A stretch of 19,927 nucleotides of DNA, from assembly GCA_964370035.1 (NCBI GenBank), contig CAYJGT010000026.1, forward strand, positions 1 through 19,927, written 5' to 3'. The notes beneath the pieces are model-generated. The model worked only from the letters and a program-made list of their open reading frames with translations. It was not told the origin of the DNA and ran no database searches. The position numbers and the translations under genes are program-made. Numbering within the stretch: position 1 is the stretch's first letter; each line of letters starts with the position of its first letter. Origin of the DNA: CAYJHC01 sp964370035. GTDB lineage: Bacteria; Bacillota; Clostridia; Peptostreptococcales; Anaerovoracaceae. Positions 6,783 through 14,964 of this stretch are shown here, one piece after another.

Positions 6783-8015
6783 TTATTCTTTAATCATATC
6801 CACAGTTTTCATTTCTGTATTCATTATTAAATCCGCACCTAACATCTTTTCTAAATCTTCCATAGTGAACTGCCTTCCCGATACAGTTCCATTGCCATCA
6901 TCTTCTAGGTTTTCTGATAGACTTACTAACTCTCCGTTTTTATACAAAATAAAATCTTGAAAGTAGCTATCTTTATCAACAATAAGAACTCCTTGCCAAA
7001 CATCTTCGCCAATTTTCCACATAGACTCCCAATCCCCAGTTATTACATACTCTCCTCCAAGTTGCTCTACAAGATTTTGAAAACTTCCCGTGTCAAAATA
7101 GTTATAACTACCTTCGAAGTTTTGACTTGGATCAAGATTATCAATATAGTAAAAATCTCTTGAGGTGTCATACTTAAATTCATAAAAATACTCTTCATTC
7201 TCCTCTTCATTAATTAAATTTATTGCCTCTCCATTAATTGATACTAAGTCAAGAGTTTTTGGTAAATGCTTTCCAATAAATTCATCAGGCAACACATATA
7301 TTTCTTCGTATGAACTATCTGCTTTATCAATCAACGCCCGTTCAATTGACTCTACTATTCCAGCCGGATCCCTTCTGCCTTCTCCGCTATTGGACAACCT
7401 AATTGTAGAAACATTAGTACTATAATCTTCTTTCCAATTTTCTCCAGAATAAATACCGTTAGGTTTGATTTTTATTTCCACTTCAAACATGCTCTGAACA
7501 GTTCCATCTTTCCAGTTTAAATAATCATATTTAAGGTTCATTAAGTTATCTAGACTTGCTATTGTTTTTGCCGCACTTTCAATGTCTGTATAATCTTCTA
7601 GATATATTGTAAGCCCTATATTATAATACCCCTCATCATAGATAGAATACTCAAACCCACTTTTCTCAAATAGTTTTGCAATTTCACTTTCCTTGCGTTT
7701 TATTTCAGATTGAATAAAATTGTCATATATATTTTCCTCATAAAAAATAGTTTCTCCGCTTATAAAGCTAGTATGTATTGTGGATGAAAACACTGAAAAT
7801 TCTTGTTCTCCATTAGTATACTCATATTCATACATTACATTTTCTTCATCCGTATCATCTGGGTATGCTAGTTTGTTTTTTAGCTTATATTCAGTTCCAA
7901 AAATATCTTGGACATATTCTCCCACTTCCCTATCTGAATAGTAGGTGGGTTCCGTTGAGCACCCTACAAACATTAAACAAGTTGCTATTATTCCTATGTA
8001 TATTATTTTTTTCAT
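6783..8015 (-). CDS. lipoprotein of unknown function
   Basis: I place the start at the ATG at 8015 (410 residues), which has a GGGAG ribosome binding site; an in-frame ATG at 8042 would put nine extra residues before the signal peptide. The N-terminus MKKIIYIGIIATCLMFVGC is a lipoprotein signal with Cys19 as the lipidation site; the -3 residue Phe is slightly unusual. The mature part is acidic and rich in Tyr, Glu and Asp, with no membrane segment, so it should sit on the outer face of the membrane. No domain could be recognised. The flanking genes give no clue. A hairpin at about 6519-6550 may be its terminator. Confidence 0.8.
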   Translation of the reverse strand: MKKIIYIGIIATCLMFVGCSTEPTYYSDREVGEYVQDIFGTEYKLKNKLAYPDDTDEENVMYEYEYTNGEQEFSVFSSTIHTSFISGETIFYEENIYDNFIQSEIKRKESEIAKLFEKSGFEYSIYDEGYYNIGLTIYLEDYTDIESAAKTIASLDNLMNLKYDYLNWKDGTVQSMFEVEIKIKPNGIYSGENWKEDYSTNVSTIRLSNSGEGRRDPAGIVESIERALIDKADSSYEEIYVLPDEFIGKHLPKTLDLVSINGEAINLINEEENEEYFYEFKYDTSRDFYYIDNLDPSQNFEGSYNYFDTGSFQNLVEQLGGEYVITGDWESMWKIGEDVWQGVLIVDKDSYFQDFILYKNGELVSLSENLEDDGNGTVSGRQFTMEDLEKMLGADLIMNTEMKTVDMIKE

Positions 8016-8124
8016 TTCTTCTCCCTGTATTACCGCTTGCACCTAAATATTTTTTGACTGTTAACAACTTATAGTAACTCAGAATTTTAACAAACCACTT
8101 TATAAGTTATCATCTTTATAAATA

Positions 8125-8154
8125 ATGAAGACATTTCAGCCGAAACATCTTCAT
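8125..8154 (-). terminator. possible terminator of the flavoprotein gene
   Basis: ATGAAGA (8125-8131) pairs with TCTTCAT (8148-8154); an inner TTTC/GAAA pairing extends the stem across a small internal loop. On the minus strand it is followed by ATTATTTATA, which is only moderately T-rich. It lies 23 bases beyond the flavoprotein stop codon. Confidence 0.45.
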
Positions 8155-8176
8155 TCACAATGCATTAACCCTTTCT

Positions 8177-9538
8177 CTACTTTTTTTCTTCTTTCTTTGG
8201 AATTACATCATCTAAAAGTTTAGAATAGGGAGATAAAATATATCCTGCAGTTTTTCCTCTCATTTTATTTTTCATTATGTTAGAATTCATTATTGTTCCA
8301 ATTATTTTCATTTTAGTCATCTTTAATTTATTGTTATGAGGGAAATCATAAATTCCATTTTTTTTATAAAATTTGTGATCTTCTTTCATTATTCCTTGCA
8401 TCAAATAAACTAGATCTCTAAATATTTTAGTTCCACCTACCCCATAAAAATTACTTGGTAAAGATATGTTATTTTCTAATGCATAATCTAAATACATTGC
8501 CAATTTATCCAGTTTCATATCAGTATTATTTTCATCTGTAGCAACTCCGCATAAATGAACCCCTCCAGCTTGACTTCTTCCCTCAATCACAGTTTTTAAA
8601 TTATGTTCTTCTTTATATGCGCCACTTAAAATATAGCCTACAGGCATTCCCTTTATCATTGACCTATGCCCATTAGAAAACTGTCTATCATCATAATACT
8701 TAAAGCTATGATGGGTATAATGATCTGATATTTTAAAAGCATAAACCAGTGCATCTGCAGTTTGTATTTTAGTTTTTAGAAGCTGATCAAAGCCATCTTG
8801 AAAAATACATTTCCCTGTCGTAGCACAATCTAAACAACCCGTACATCCGCTTGCAAATTCAAATTCTCTCAGGTTAATTATTCTTACAGGATTTTTACTA
8901 AAATTAGAAAAATCTTCAATCATATTTAATAAGCTTATATCTCTTGTCTCAGCATTCGTCAATACTAATATATCTTTTTTTCCTGTAATCTCTACATTTT
9001 TCAACTTTTTTTCATAAATACTTGCTTCTATTTCTTTTCTTTCATTTTTTTCTTTATATATACCATTTTTTATTTGAAAAATAATTTTTTCAAAAAAAAC
9101 ATCCACTTCAATTTGACCTTTATCCGATAACAAAGATTCCATATCTGCACTTAAAACATCTAGATATTTCCCTCCCAAATCATAGACATTTTCCTCAATA
9201 TACTTATGTGCAGTCATATCATAAAAATGTTTTGAGGTTGTAATCTGAGCTATAAACTTATCGTGAAGTAAGTTATCATGTTGTTTTAACAATTCAATAA
9301 ACCTCTGCATTTGTCCTGGAATCAAAAATGTATAAACAGGATAACAAAACAGAATTAAGTCTGCATTTTTTATTTTCATATGAGTTTTCTTAAAATCCCT
9401 CTCTATGGAACTGATTTGTTGAGCAACATAAATAAACTCAAAATTATTTTCCGGAAACCTCTTCTTTAAATAATTCGCTGTTTGTAAAGTTATGCTATTC
9501 TTCCCTTTTGGACTTCCACTTATTACCAATATCTCCAT
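8177..9538 (-). CDS. two-domain NAD(P)H-dependent flavoprotein with iron-sulfur cluster motif
   Basis: The 453-residue protein contains two flavodoxin-like domains in tandem. The first (about 1-160) has a clear FMN phosphate loop GSPKGKNSITLQ (8-19) and the NADLILFCYPVYTFLIPGQMQRF segment of FMN-dependent reductases. The second (about 188-400) starts with a degenerate loop (LVLTNAETRDISLLN) but carries a compact Cys motif, Cys232, Cys235, Cys238 and Cys244, as in iron-sulfur flavoproteins of anaerobes. The C-terminus is basic. It is probably a cytoplasmic electron-transfer or reductase protein; its partner and substrate are unknown. The ribosome binding site is weak (AAGAAG). It is probably transcribed separately from the EAL gene upstream (97-base gap). 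Confidence 0.82.
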   Translation of the reverse strand: MEILVISGSPKGKNSITLQTANYLKKRFPENNFEFIYVAQQISSIERDFKKTHMKIKNADLILFCYPVYTFLIPGQMQRFIELLKQHDNLLHDKFIAQITTSKHFYDMTAHKYIEENVYDLGGKYLDVLSADMESLLSDKGQIEVDVFFEKIIFQIKNGIYKEKNERKEIEASIYEKKLKNVEITGKKDILVLTNAETRDISLLNMIEDFSNFSKNPVRIINLREFEFASGCTGCLDCATTGKCIFQDGFDQLLKTKIQTADALVYAFKISDHYTHHSFKYYDDRQFSNGHRSMIKGMPVGYILSGAYKEEHNLKTVIEGRSQAGGVHLCGVATDENNTDMKLDKLAMYLDYALENNISLPSNFYGVGGTKIFRDLVYLMQGIMKEDHKFYKKNGIYDFPHNNKLKMTKMKIIGTIMNSNIMKNKMRGKTAGYILSPYSKLLDDVIPKKEEKK

Positions 9539-9635
9539 TTAAGCTACTTCTTTCTTGCTATATAATTATTATGTTAATTTAACGTTTTTAATAAATTTTT
9601 GATTTCAACTCAATAAATTAAAATCTTTTTTCTTC

Positions 9636-11855
9636 TTATTCAATTAATAATTTTTCAAACTCTTCTATAGGTACAGGTTTAGAATAATAATAACCCTGAA
9701 CAATATCGCAGCTTGTTTCTCTAAGAAAATCAACCTGTTCTTTAGTTTCAACACCTTCTGCTACAGTTTTTATTCCCAGCTTAGTTGCCATTTCCAAAAT
9801 GCTGTATACAATAAGCTTACTTTTCTCCTCCGACTTATTAATATCAAAAAATGTCCTATCCAACTTAATTGTATCAACATTTATTGTCCTAAGCATACCT
9901 AATGATGAGTACCCTGATCCAAAATCATCCATAGATAGACCAAATCCCGAAGCATGTAACTTTTCAATTAGCTCAACTAATTCTTTTTCTTTTTCTATAA
10001 TTGTACTTTCTGTAAGCTCAATTTCTAATAATCTTCTAGGTATTTGATAGGAATTCGCTATTTTTTCTATTTCTTCTACAAACATTTTATTTGAAATATG
10101 TAGCCTTGAAAAATTTACGGATATAGGAACACATTTTTCCCCTTTTTTCAGCCTTTTTCGCAAAGTTTTACAAACGCTTTCAAACATGTACATATCTAAT
10201 TTAATAATAAATCGATTCTCTTCAAATAAAGGTATAAACTCGTCAGGAAAAATAAATTTCCCATCCTTTTCTTGCCATCTAACTAGGGCTTCTCCGCCAA
10301 CGATATCAGGAGTCTTTGCTCCATACTTAGGTTGAACATAAACTTTAAACTCACCAGTATCTAATGCATCTTGCATTTTTCCAGTTAGTTTACCTGATTT
10401 CAAAAGTTCTCTTTTAAAATCTTCATCGTAGTCGCTAATAATTTCATTATGTTTCTTTGCATAAGTATGGGCTAATATAACTTTATTAACCACATCATTA
10501 ATATCAACATCTCCCTCTGGTATAGAGTATCTTCCATATCTAAAGTTGACATCATGACCGTTTATCTTTTCCATTTTTTCTTTAAAACTTTTTTCATTTT
10601 TAAGTCTAAGTTCTTCTAAGTTATCAAACAGATTACTAGGTCCAAATAATAAAAATTCATCTGTCCCTATTCTAGCTTGTATAAAATGTTTAAGTTCAGA
10701 ATTTTTACCCACATCTGCGATTGCCTTTATGACAGTATTTCCACTTTCAAAGTCAAATATCTCATTTATGGCTTTAAAATTAATTACATCAAACTTAACA
10801 ACTGAAAATCTCTTATTCTTTTCTTTTTTAAGTATTTCTCCAACATCTAATTTAAATTTATTTAAATTCGGAAGATTAGTCAGTTCATCATAATAAGCAG
10901 CCTTCTCTATTCGCTTTGAGGCATTCCTTCTAAAAGCAAATATCCCTAAAAATATTAATACGCAAATAATTATTGTCTGAATATTATACATGTTTACATA
11001 CTGGTTAATTTCATTAGCATTCTCAGCTATCACATCCTCTGGTATTACATTAAATAAGTACCAGTAATTATAGTCCAACGGCCTATATTCAGCTATTCTT
11101 TTGCCCTCTCCCTCAACTTCATAGGAAATATGCCCTTCTTTTCTCCCTATAATATCTGACTTAACTTTTTCTAATAAATATCCTTCTTCAATTATTGCTT
11201 TATCCAAAACCTCAAATATGTTTCCACTTTCAAAAGTATACTCGCTTCCCGAAGAAGTAATAATCTCCCCTTCAGTATTTATAATAAAACTATACTCTCT
11301 TCCTTCAAATGAGGGTAACATTGCCTCATTTAGGTTCTCTAAGGGTATTTCTGCAACTAGTGCCCCTGCAATAGCCTCTTCTTCCATAATAGGGGTAGCT
11401 ATATAAAGAATTTTCTCGCCACTTTTTTTAGATTCATAAGTTTCACTAATCAAAGTTTTCTCGTCTACCAATACTTCTTCTAAAAATTCAAGGTCTGCAA
11501 GGTTTACTATTTCCCCACTTGAATTGACTCCTATTTTATCGTTACCAACAATTGCTACATTCTGATAGTCTTGAAAAGTTTCAACTGCCGAAATGAACTC
11601 AATAACTTTTTCCTCATCATATTCAATCATTACAATGCTCTTAGCTACAGATTTTACCGAAGAAATTTCATTTTGAAGTTTTACATTTACGGTATATTGC
11701 TGTTGTTGCGCTATTTCATTTAAAGTAGTTTCCGTAAATTCTTCTAAACTTTTTTCAATCTTTCCAGAATAAAAAAATATACCAAAAATAAAAGTAAATA
11801 CTACTATTATAATTAGTACTGGTATAATTATTTTCTTGTTCAGATTTTTTTTCAT
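9636..11855 (-). CDS. membrane cyclic-di-GMP protein: dCache sensor, degenerate GGDEF, EAL phosphodiesterase
   Basis: Of 739 residues, 9-29 are a first membrane helix, about 30-285 an extracellular dCache-type sensor, and 293-308 the second helix. A GGDEF domain follows (about 315-475), whose signature reads GTDEF (397-401), so cyclase activity is doubtful; it could bind GTP and act as an allosteric module. The EAL domain (about 485-739) looks active: EALVRW (522-527), Asn581, ELTES (613-617), DDFGSGYSS (643-651), Lys664, AEGVET (699-704) and Gln720 are present. The expected role is signal-controlled hydrolysis of cyclic-di-GMP. An in-frame TAA just upstream fixes the ATG; AGGAG is 13 bases away, further than usual. 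Confidence 0.92.
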   Translation of the reverse strand: MKKNLNKKIIIPVLIIIVVFTFIFGIFFYSGKIEKSLEEFTETTLNEIAQQQQYTVNVKLQNEISSVKSVAKSIVMIEYDEEKVIEFISAVETFQDYQNVAIVGNDKIGVNSSGEIVNLADLEFLEEVLVDEKTLISETYESKKSGEKILYIATPIMEEEAIAGALVAEIPLENLNEAMLPSFEGREYSFIINTEGEIITSSGSEYTFESGNIFEVLDKAIIEEGYLLEKVKSDIIGRKEGHISYEVEGEGKRIAEYRPLDYNYWYLFNVIPEDVIAENANEINQYVNMYNIQTIIICVLIFLGIFAFRRNASKRIEKAAYYDELTNLPNLNKFKLDVGEILKKEKNKRFSVVKFDVINFKAINEIFDFESGNTVIKAIADVGKNSELKHFIQARIGTDEFLLFGPSNLFDNLEELRLKNEKSFKEKMEKINGHDVNFRYGRYSIPEGDVDINDVVNKVILAHTYAKKHNEIISDYDEDFKRELLKSGKLTGKMQDALDTGEFKVYVQPKYGAKTPDIVGGEALVRWQEKDGKFIFPDEFIPLFEENRFIIKLDMYMFESVCKTLRKRLKKGEKCVPISVNFSRLHISNKMFVEEIEKIANSYQIPRRLLEIELTESTIIEKEKELVELIEKLHASGFGLSMDDFGSGYSSLGMLRTINVDTIKLDRTFFDINKSEEKSKLIVYSILEMATKLGIKTVAEGVETKEQVDFLRETSCDIVQGYYYSKPVPIEEFEKLLIE

Positions 11856-11942
11856 TATCTCTTAATTGCTCCTGACATTAAATCATTTAAATTGATTTTT
11901 TGAGAATGGGTGCTTTTAAATCAATAAAATTCCGCTTCTTAT

Positions 11943-11971
11943 AGTATATCCGATTATTTAAACTAGGTCAA
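11943..11971 (-). promoter_or_regulatory. sigma-A promoter of the EAL gene
   Basis: On the minus strand TTGACC (11971-11966), 17 bases, TATACT (11948-11943). The transcript should start near 11936, leaving a leader of about 80 bases. The leader contains a 7-bp ATTGATT/AATCAAT pairing but no recognisable cyclic-di-GMP riboswitch core. Confidence 0.75.
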
Positions 11972-12257
11972 TGTTTATACTAAGTTGGACAATAAATCTA
12001 CTAAATTTCATTGAAATTCTAAATTCAGGCCCAATCTTTTAATCTCTTTAGAATAATAATAAAAACACTAAAAGAACTCATTCATTTTTCTCAGCAAAAT
12101 TTCCTCGTATTTCTCGTTTCAAGAACAATTAGTTAGGGAGCACTAGAATTCCATTTGATAAACAAGTATACTATATATCAATACTAATCCTTCTAAATCA
12201 AAGCATCATATATTTTTTTATACTAATATACTTACCTAAAAATGAATTGAGGACAAT
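11972..12257. other. intergenic region between divergent EAL and MFS genes
   Basis: The full gap runs from 11856 to 12257 (402 bases). Apart from the EAL promoter and leader it is AT-rich with no coding frame of note. I found no convincing promoter for the MFS gene, no riboswitch and no long inverted repeat. A Shine-Dalgarno-like AGGGAG at 12135-12140 is not followed by an open frame. Confidence 0.5.
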
Positions 12258-13535
12258 TTGAAACATCAAAACGAAAACTGGAAAAAACAATATTTTACAT
12301 TATGGGCTGCTCAAGGTATGTCTCTACTTACTAGCTCAATACTTCAAATGTCAATAGTATGGTATATTACTGAAACTACAGAATCCGCTATATATCTATC
12401 AATTGCTGCTGTATGCGCCTTCTTGCCACAAGGGATATTAGGTCCTATTCTTGGCTCATATATCGATCGCTACCCAAGAAAAAAAATAATGATAATTTCC
12501 GACTTATCAATTGGGCTATCAAGCTTATCGCTTGCAATTATAAGCCTTTTTACCGACATCCCCTTACCTCTAATATTTATTGTTCTTATTCTACGGTCAA
12601 TCGGAACAGCCTTTCATCATCCCGCTTTTGAAGCTTTAATTGCAACAATTGTTCCAAAGGAACGCCTTACTAGCTATGCTGGATATTCACAAGGATTTAA
12701 ATCTATATCCTTAATACTGAGCCCCGCACTAGGCGCAACATTTTATGCATTTTGGGGCCTTAATTTGGTTATTCTTTTTGACTTCTTTGCCGCTTTAATA
12801 GCTATTGCTATATTATTTGGACTTAAAGTAAAAACAGATACCCCAATCTCAAGCCGCTCCGCCTCTAAAGCTTCCGTATTAAAAGAAGCTCTAGAGGGCC
12901 TCCATATCATCAGAAAGCATAAAGGCCTAACCACATTAATTATCATTGGTATAATCTATTCATTCTTTTATGTACCAGTGGGAACTCTTCTTCCCTTTAT
13001 TGTAATTACTCATTTTGATGGCACTGTCCCACAATCAGGAATAGTTGAAATTTTCTTTTCATCAGGAGCTCTGCTTGGAGCCTTTATACTAGCCAAAATA
13101 GGTGATTGTATGAATAAAATCAAGGCAATTAGCCTGTCAATATTTTTCTATGGATTAGGGACCGCCATTTCAGGTGTATTGCCCTCTGATGGACTGTACT
13201 TTTTCATGGGGCTTTGTTTGGTCATGGGCCTTGCTGCACCATTTTATTCAGGAGTTCAGGTCGCAATATTCCAAACTATTATTCCCAACGAATACTTAGG
13301 CAGAGCCTTTTCAACAATAAGAAGTTCTTCGATACTAATTATGCCTTTAAGTCTTTCCGTATCAGGATTCGCAGTAGAGGCCTTAGGTGTTGATAACTGG
13401 TTTTTATTATTGGGCATTTTAATTATAGCCCTGTCTTTTTCTCTCAAATTATTCCCCTCTCTAAGAAATTGTTGTGTAATAGCCATGAATCAAAGTAACA
13501 TTACACCAAATCAAAAAATCAACAAAAAGTTCTAG
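12258..13535 (+). CDS. MFS transporter, macrolide-efflux (MefA)-like
   Basis: The 425-residue membrane protein has about 12 helices. The loop between helices 2 and 3 has the MFS motif (GPILGSYIDRYPRKK, residues about 62-76), and helix 1 begins WAAQGMSLLTSSI, as in MefA-like and MFS_3-type exporters. It probably uses the proton gradient to export a drug or metabolite; the substrate cannot be read from sequence. Translation starts at TTG: GAGG at 12249-12252 is 5 bases upstream, and the nearby ATG at 12242 is out of frame. It precedes the metal operon on the same strand, but that operon has its own promoter, so the two are probably independent. Confidence 0.87.
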   Translation: MKHQNENWKKQYFTLWAAQGMSLLTSSILQMSIVWYITETTESAIYLSIAAVCAFLPQGILGPILGSYIDRYPRKKIMIISDLSIGLSSLSLAIISLFTDIPLPLIFIVLILRSIGTAFHHPAFEALIATIVPKERLTSYAGYSQGFKSISLILSPALGATFYAFWGLNLVILFDFFAALIAIAILFGLKVKTDTPISSRSASKASVLKEALEGLHIIRKHKGLTTLIIIGIIYSFFYVPVGTLLPFIVITHFDGTVPQSGIVEIFFSSGALLGAFILAKIGDCMNKIKAISLSIFFYGLGTAISGVLPSDGLYFFMGLCLVMGLAAPFYSGVQVAIFQTIIPNEYLGRAFSTIRSSSILIMPLSLSVSGFAVEALGVDNWFLLLGILIIALSFSLKLFPSLRNCCVIAMNQSNITPNQKINKKF

Positions 13536-13553
13536 AAAACGAATCAAAATAAC

Positions 13554-13582
13554 TTGACTAATAATTTGGTAAATGTTAAACT
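13554..13582 (+). promoter_or_regulatory. promoter of the DUF3793-flavodoxin-ATPase operon
   Basis: TTGACT (13554-13559), 17 bases, TAAACT (13577-13582). The predicted start is near 13589. A direct repeat TAATTTGGT occurs at 13562-13570, in the spacer, and 13583-13591, just after the -10, 21 bases apart. Confidence 0.7.
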
Positions 13583-13589
13583 TAATTTG

Positions 13590-13609
13590 GTTAGTTTAAT
13601 TTAACTAAC
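13590..13609. promoter_or_regulatory. candidate metal-regulator operator, 20-bp near-perfect palindrome
   Basis: GTTAGTTTAATTTAACTAAC is self-complementary except for one mismatched pair and sits at the predicted transcription start, a repressor position. The outer TTAG...CTAA halves recall DtxR/IdeR/MntR-type sites; it does not look like a Fur box. A small hairpin GCTCT/AGAGC (13625-13637) follows in the leader. Confidence 0.6.
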
Positions 13610-13674
13610 TTGAGTTTTGTTATCGCTCTTTTAGAGCCAATGTTTCTATAACTTCAGAGAATCAGGAGGCTAGA

Positions 13675-14223
13675 ATGTCTACAGAAACCATAATCCGCCA
13701 TTGCGCCCCTACTTTAGCAGGCTTAAAGGTTGGCAATTTAGTAAGCTGCGAGTTCTTTGACTTCGCTTCTTTTTCTGAAGATATAAGGAGTAGAAATACT
13801 GCATTAAACGGTAAAGGAATATTCTTTGTTATTTTAAAGGTTAATAAGAATACCGCCCTTGTTTACGTTTATAGAGAAACTCAATTAAATCTAATATTAA
13901 AAGATTCTAACATCGTTAGTTTCTTAAAAAATAAAGGGTACAATAGTTTCACTATTGAAGGTGCTTTAGCTTCCTTGGCTAAACAGCTTTCTCAAACAGA
14001 TTTTCCCCATGAGATTGGAGTATTTCTCGGCTATCCCTTAGATGATATTATTGGATTTATTGAGAATGATGGAAAAAATTACAAATGCGTAGGTTGTTAC
14101 AAAGCCTATACTAACGAAGAAATTGCACTTCAAACTTTCAGAAAATTCAAGAAGTGCACCAGTGTTTATTGCAAAAGGTTTGCAGAAGGATTTGATATCA
14201 ATAGGCTAACAGTAGCCAGTTGA
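13675..14223 (+). CDS. DUF3793 family protein
   Basis: The 182-residue soluble protein shows the DUF3793 hallmarks: IRHCAPTLAGLKVGNLVSC near the N-terminus, HEIGVFLGYPLDDIIGFIEN in the second half, KNYKCVGCYKAY, and a C-terminal KCTSVYCKRFAEGF. Seven Cys residues, several in short-spaced groups (CVGC, and two around TSVY), could bind metal or be redox-active. The function of the family is unknown; it occurs mainly in anaerobic Bacillota and, as far as I recall, often beside flavodoxin and iron genes. AGGAGG precedes the ATG. It is the first gene of the metal operon, 40 bases ahead of the flavodoxin gene. Confidence 0.85.
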   Translation: MSTETIIRHCAPTLAGLKVGNLVSCEFFDFASFSEDIRSRNTALNGKGIFFVILKVNKNTALVYVYRETQLNLILKDSNIVSFLKNKGYNSFTIEGALASLAKQLSQTDFPHEIGVFLGYPLDDIIGFIENDGKNYKCVGCYKAYTNEEIALQTFRKFKKCTSVYCKRFAEGFDINRLTVAS

Positions 14224-14263
14224 CGTAATAAATTAACCATATATAATGAAAGGAAGTAACATT

Positions 14264-14677
14264 ATGAAAAAAGTAGCAGTTGTGTATTGGAGTGGTACTG
14301 GAAACACAGAGGCAATGGCAAATAGCGTTGCAGAGGGAGCTAAAGCAAAAGGTGCTGATGTTAGCATTTTTACCCCAGCTGATTTCACTGAAGACAAAGT
14401 AAGTGAATTTGATGCAATAGCTTTTGGTTGCCCTTCAATGGGAGCTGAAGTTCTAGAGGAAATAGAGTTTGAACCAATGTGGCAAGCAGCTAAAACTAAA
14501 ATCGCTAGCCAAGACATTGCATTATTCGGATCATATGATTGGGGTGATGGTGAGTGGATGAGAATTTGGGAAGATGAGTGTTCTAGTTTCAGATTAACAG
14601 GAACATTAATCGTTCAAAATGAACCTGGTGATGATGAAAAAGAAAGCTGCAAGCAGTTGGGAGAGACTTTAGTATAA
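14264..14677 (+). CDS. flavodoxin
   Basis: A short-chain flavodoxin of 137 residues. The FMN phosphate loop WSGTGNTEAMA (about residues 9-19), the 50s loop GCPSMGAEVLEE, and the 90s loop GSYDWGDGEWMRIWEDE are all present. It is a cytoplasmic one-electron carrier that replaces ferredoxin when iron is scarce. I chose the ATG at 14264 because AAAGGAAG lies 8 bases upstream; an in-frame ATG at 14246 would add six residues and has no ribosome binding site. Its place inside an operon with a metal ATPase supports regulation by iron and could supply electrons for metal reduction. Confidence 0.95.
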   Translation: MKKVAVVYWSGTGNTEAMANSVAEGAKAKGADVSIFTPADFTEDKVSEFDAIAFGCPSMGAEVLEEIEFEPMWQAAKTKIASQDIALFGSYDWGDGEWMRIWEDECSSFRLTGTLIVQNEPGDDEKESCKQLGETLV

Positions 14678-14713
14678 ATTAACATTTAAAAGTTTATAAC
14701 GAGGAGGATTCTA

Positions 14714-14953
14714 ATGAAAAATTTCGTAGAGAAAGATAATGCCCTGTTTTTTTTAGGCGGTATAGTAGCTGGAATTATTGGTTTAAAAGCACTTAAGACT
14801 AATAAAGCTCGTGACCTTGCTGTTTCAGGCATTGCAAAAGGACTTATTGCAAAGGACAGTATTGCTGAAAAAGTAACTAACTTAAAAGAAGATGCAGAAG
14901 ATCTTTATGCAGAAGCTAAAGTACAAGCAGACGGAGAAAGCGAAAAAGAATAA
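14714..14953 (+). CDS. small membrane protein, DUF6110-like (possible FezA-type)
   Basis: The 79-residue protein has one glycine-rich hydrophobic helix near the N-terminus (residues about 11-25, LFFLGGIVAGIIGLKAL), then an amphipathic, charged region (LKEDAEDLYAEAKVQADGESEKE) that may be helical. It matches my recollection of DUF6110. A strong GAGGAGG precedes the ATG, and the stop lies 11 bases from the likely ATPase start, so the two are translationally linked. In ferrosome clusters a small membrane protein (FezA) is encoded beside the P1B-6 ATPase FezB; this gene has the right size, topology and position. The identity with FezA is inference. Confidence 0.75.
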   Translation: MKNFVEKDNALFFLGGIVAGIIGLKALKTNKARDLAVSGIAKGLIAKDSIAEKVTNLKEDAEDLYAEAKVQADGESEKE

Positions 14954-14964
14954 GGGGAATGTCT

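Noticed and set aside
11856..11936. Cyclic-di-GMP riboswitch in the leader of the EAL gene
   Set aside because: The leader of about 80 bases shows only a weak 7-bp pairing and none of the conserved GEMM core elements.
12743..13486. Two antisense frames within the MFS gene
   Set aside because: They mirror a well-supported membrane protein; no start signals and unlikely composition.
13554..13674. Fur box ahead of the metal operon
   Set aside because: No GATAATGATAATCATTATC-like sequence is present; the visible palindrome has a different pattern.
14233..14517. Open frame antisense to flavodoxin (94 codons)
   Set aside because: It lies opposite a clear flavodoxin gene, has no ribosome binding site and no domain.
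14959..14964. ATPase start at the first ATG (14959)
   Set aside because: The AAGGGG site would lie only 1-2 bases away; the ATG at 14965 has proper spacing.
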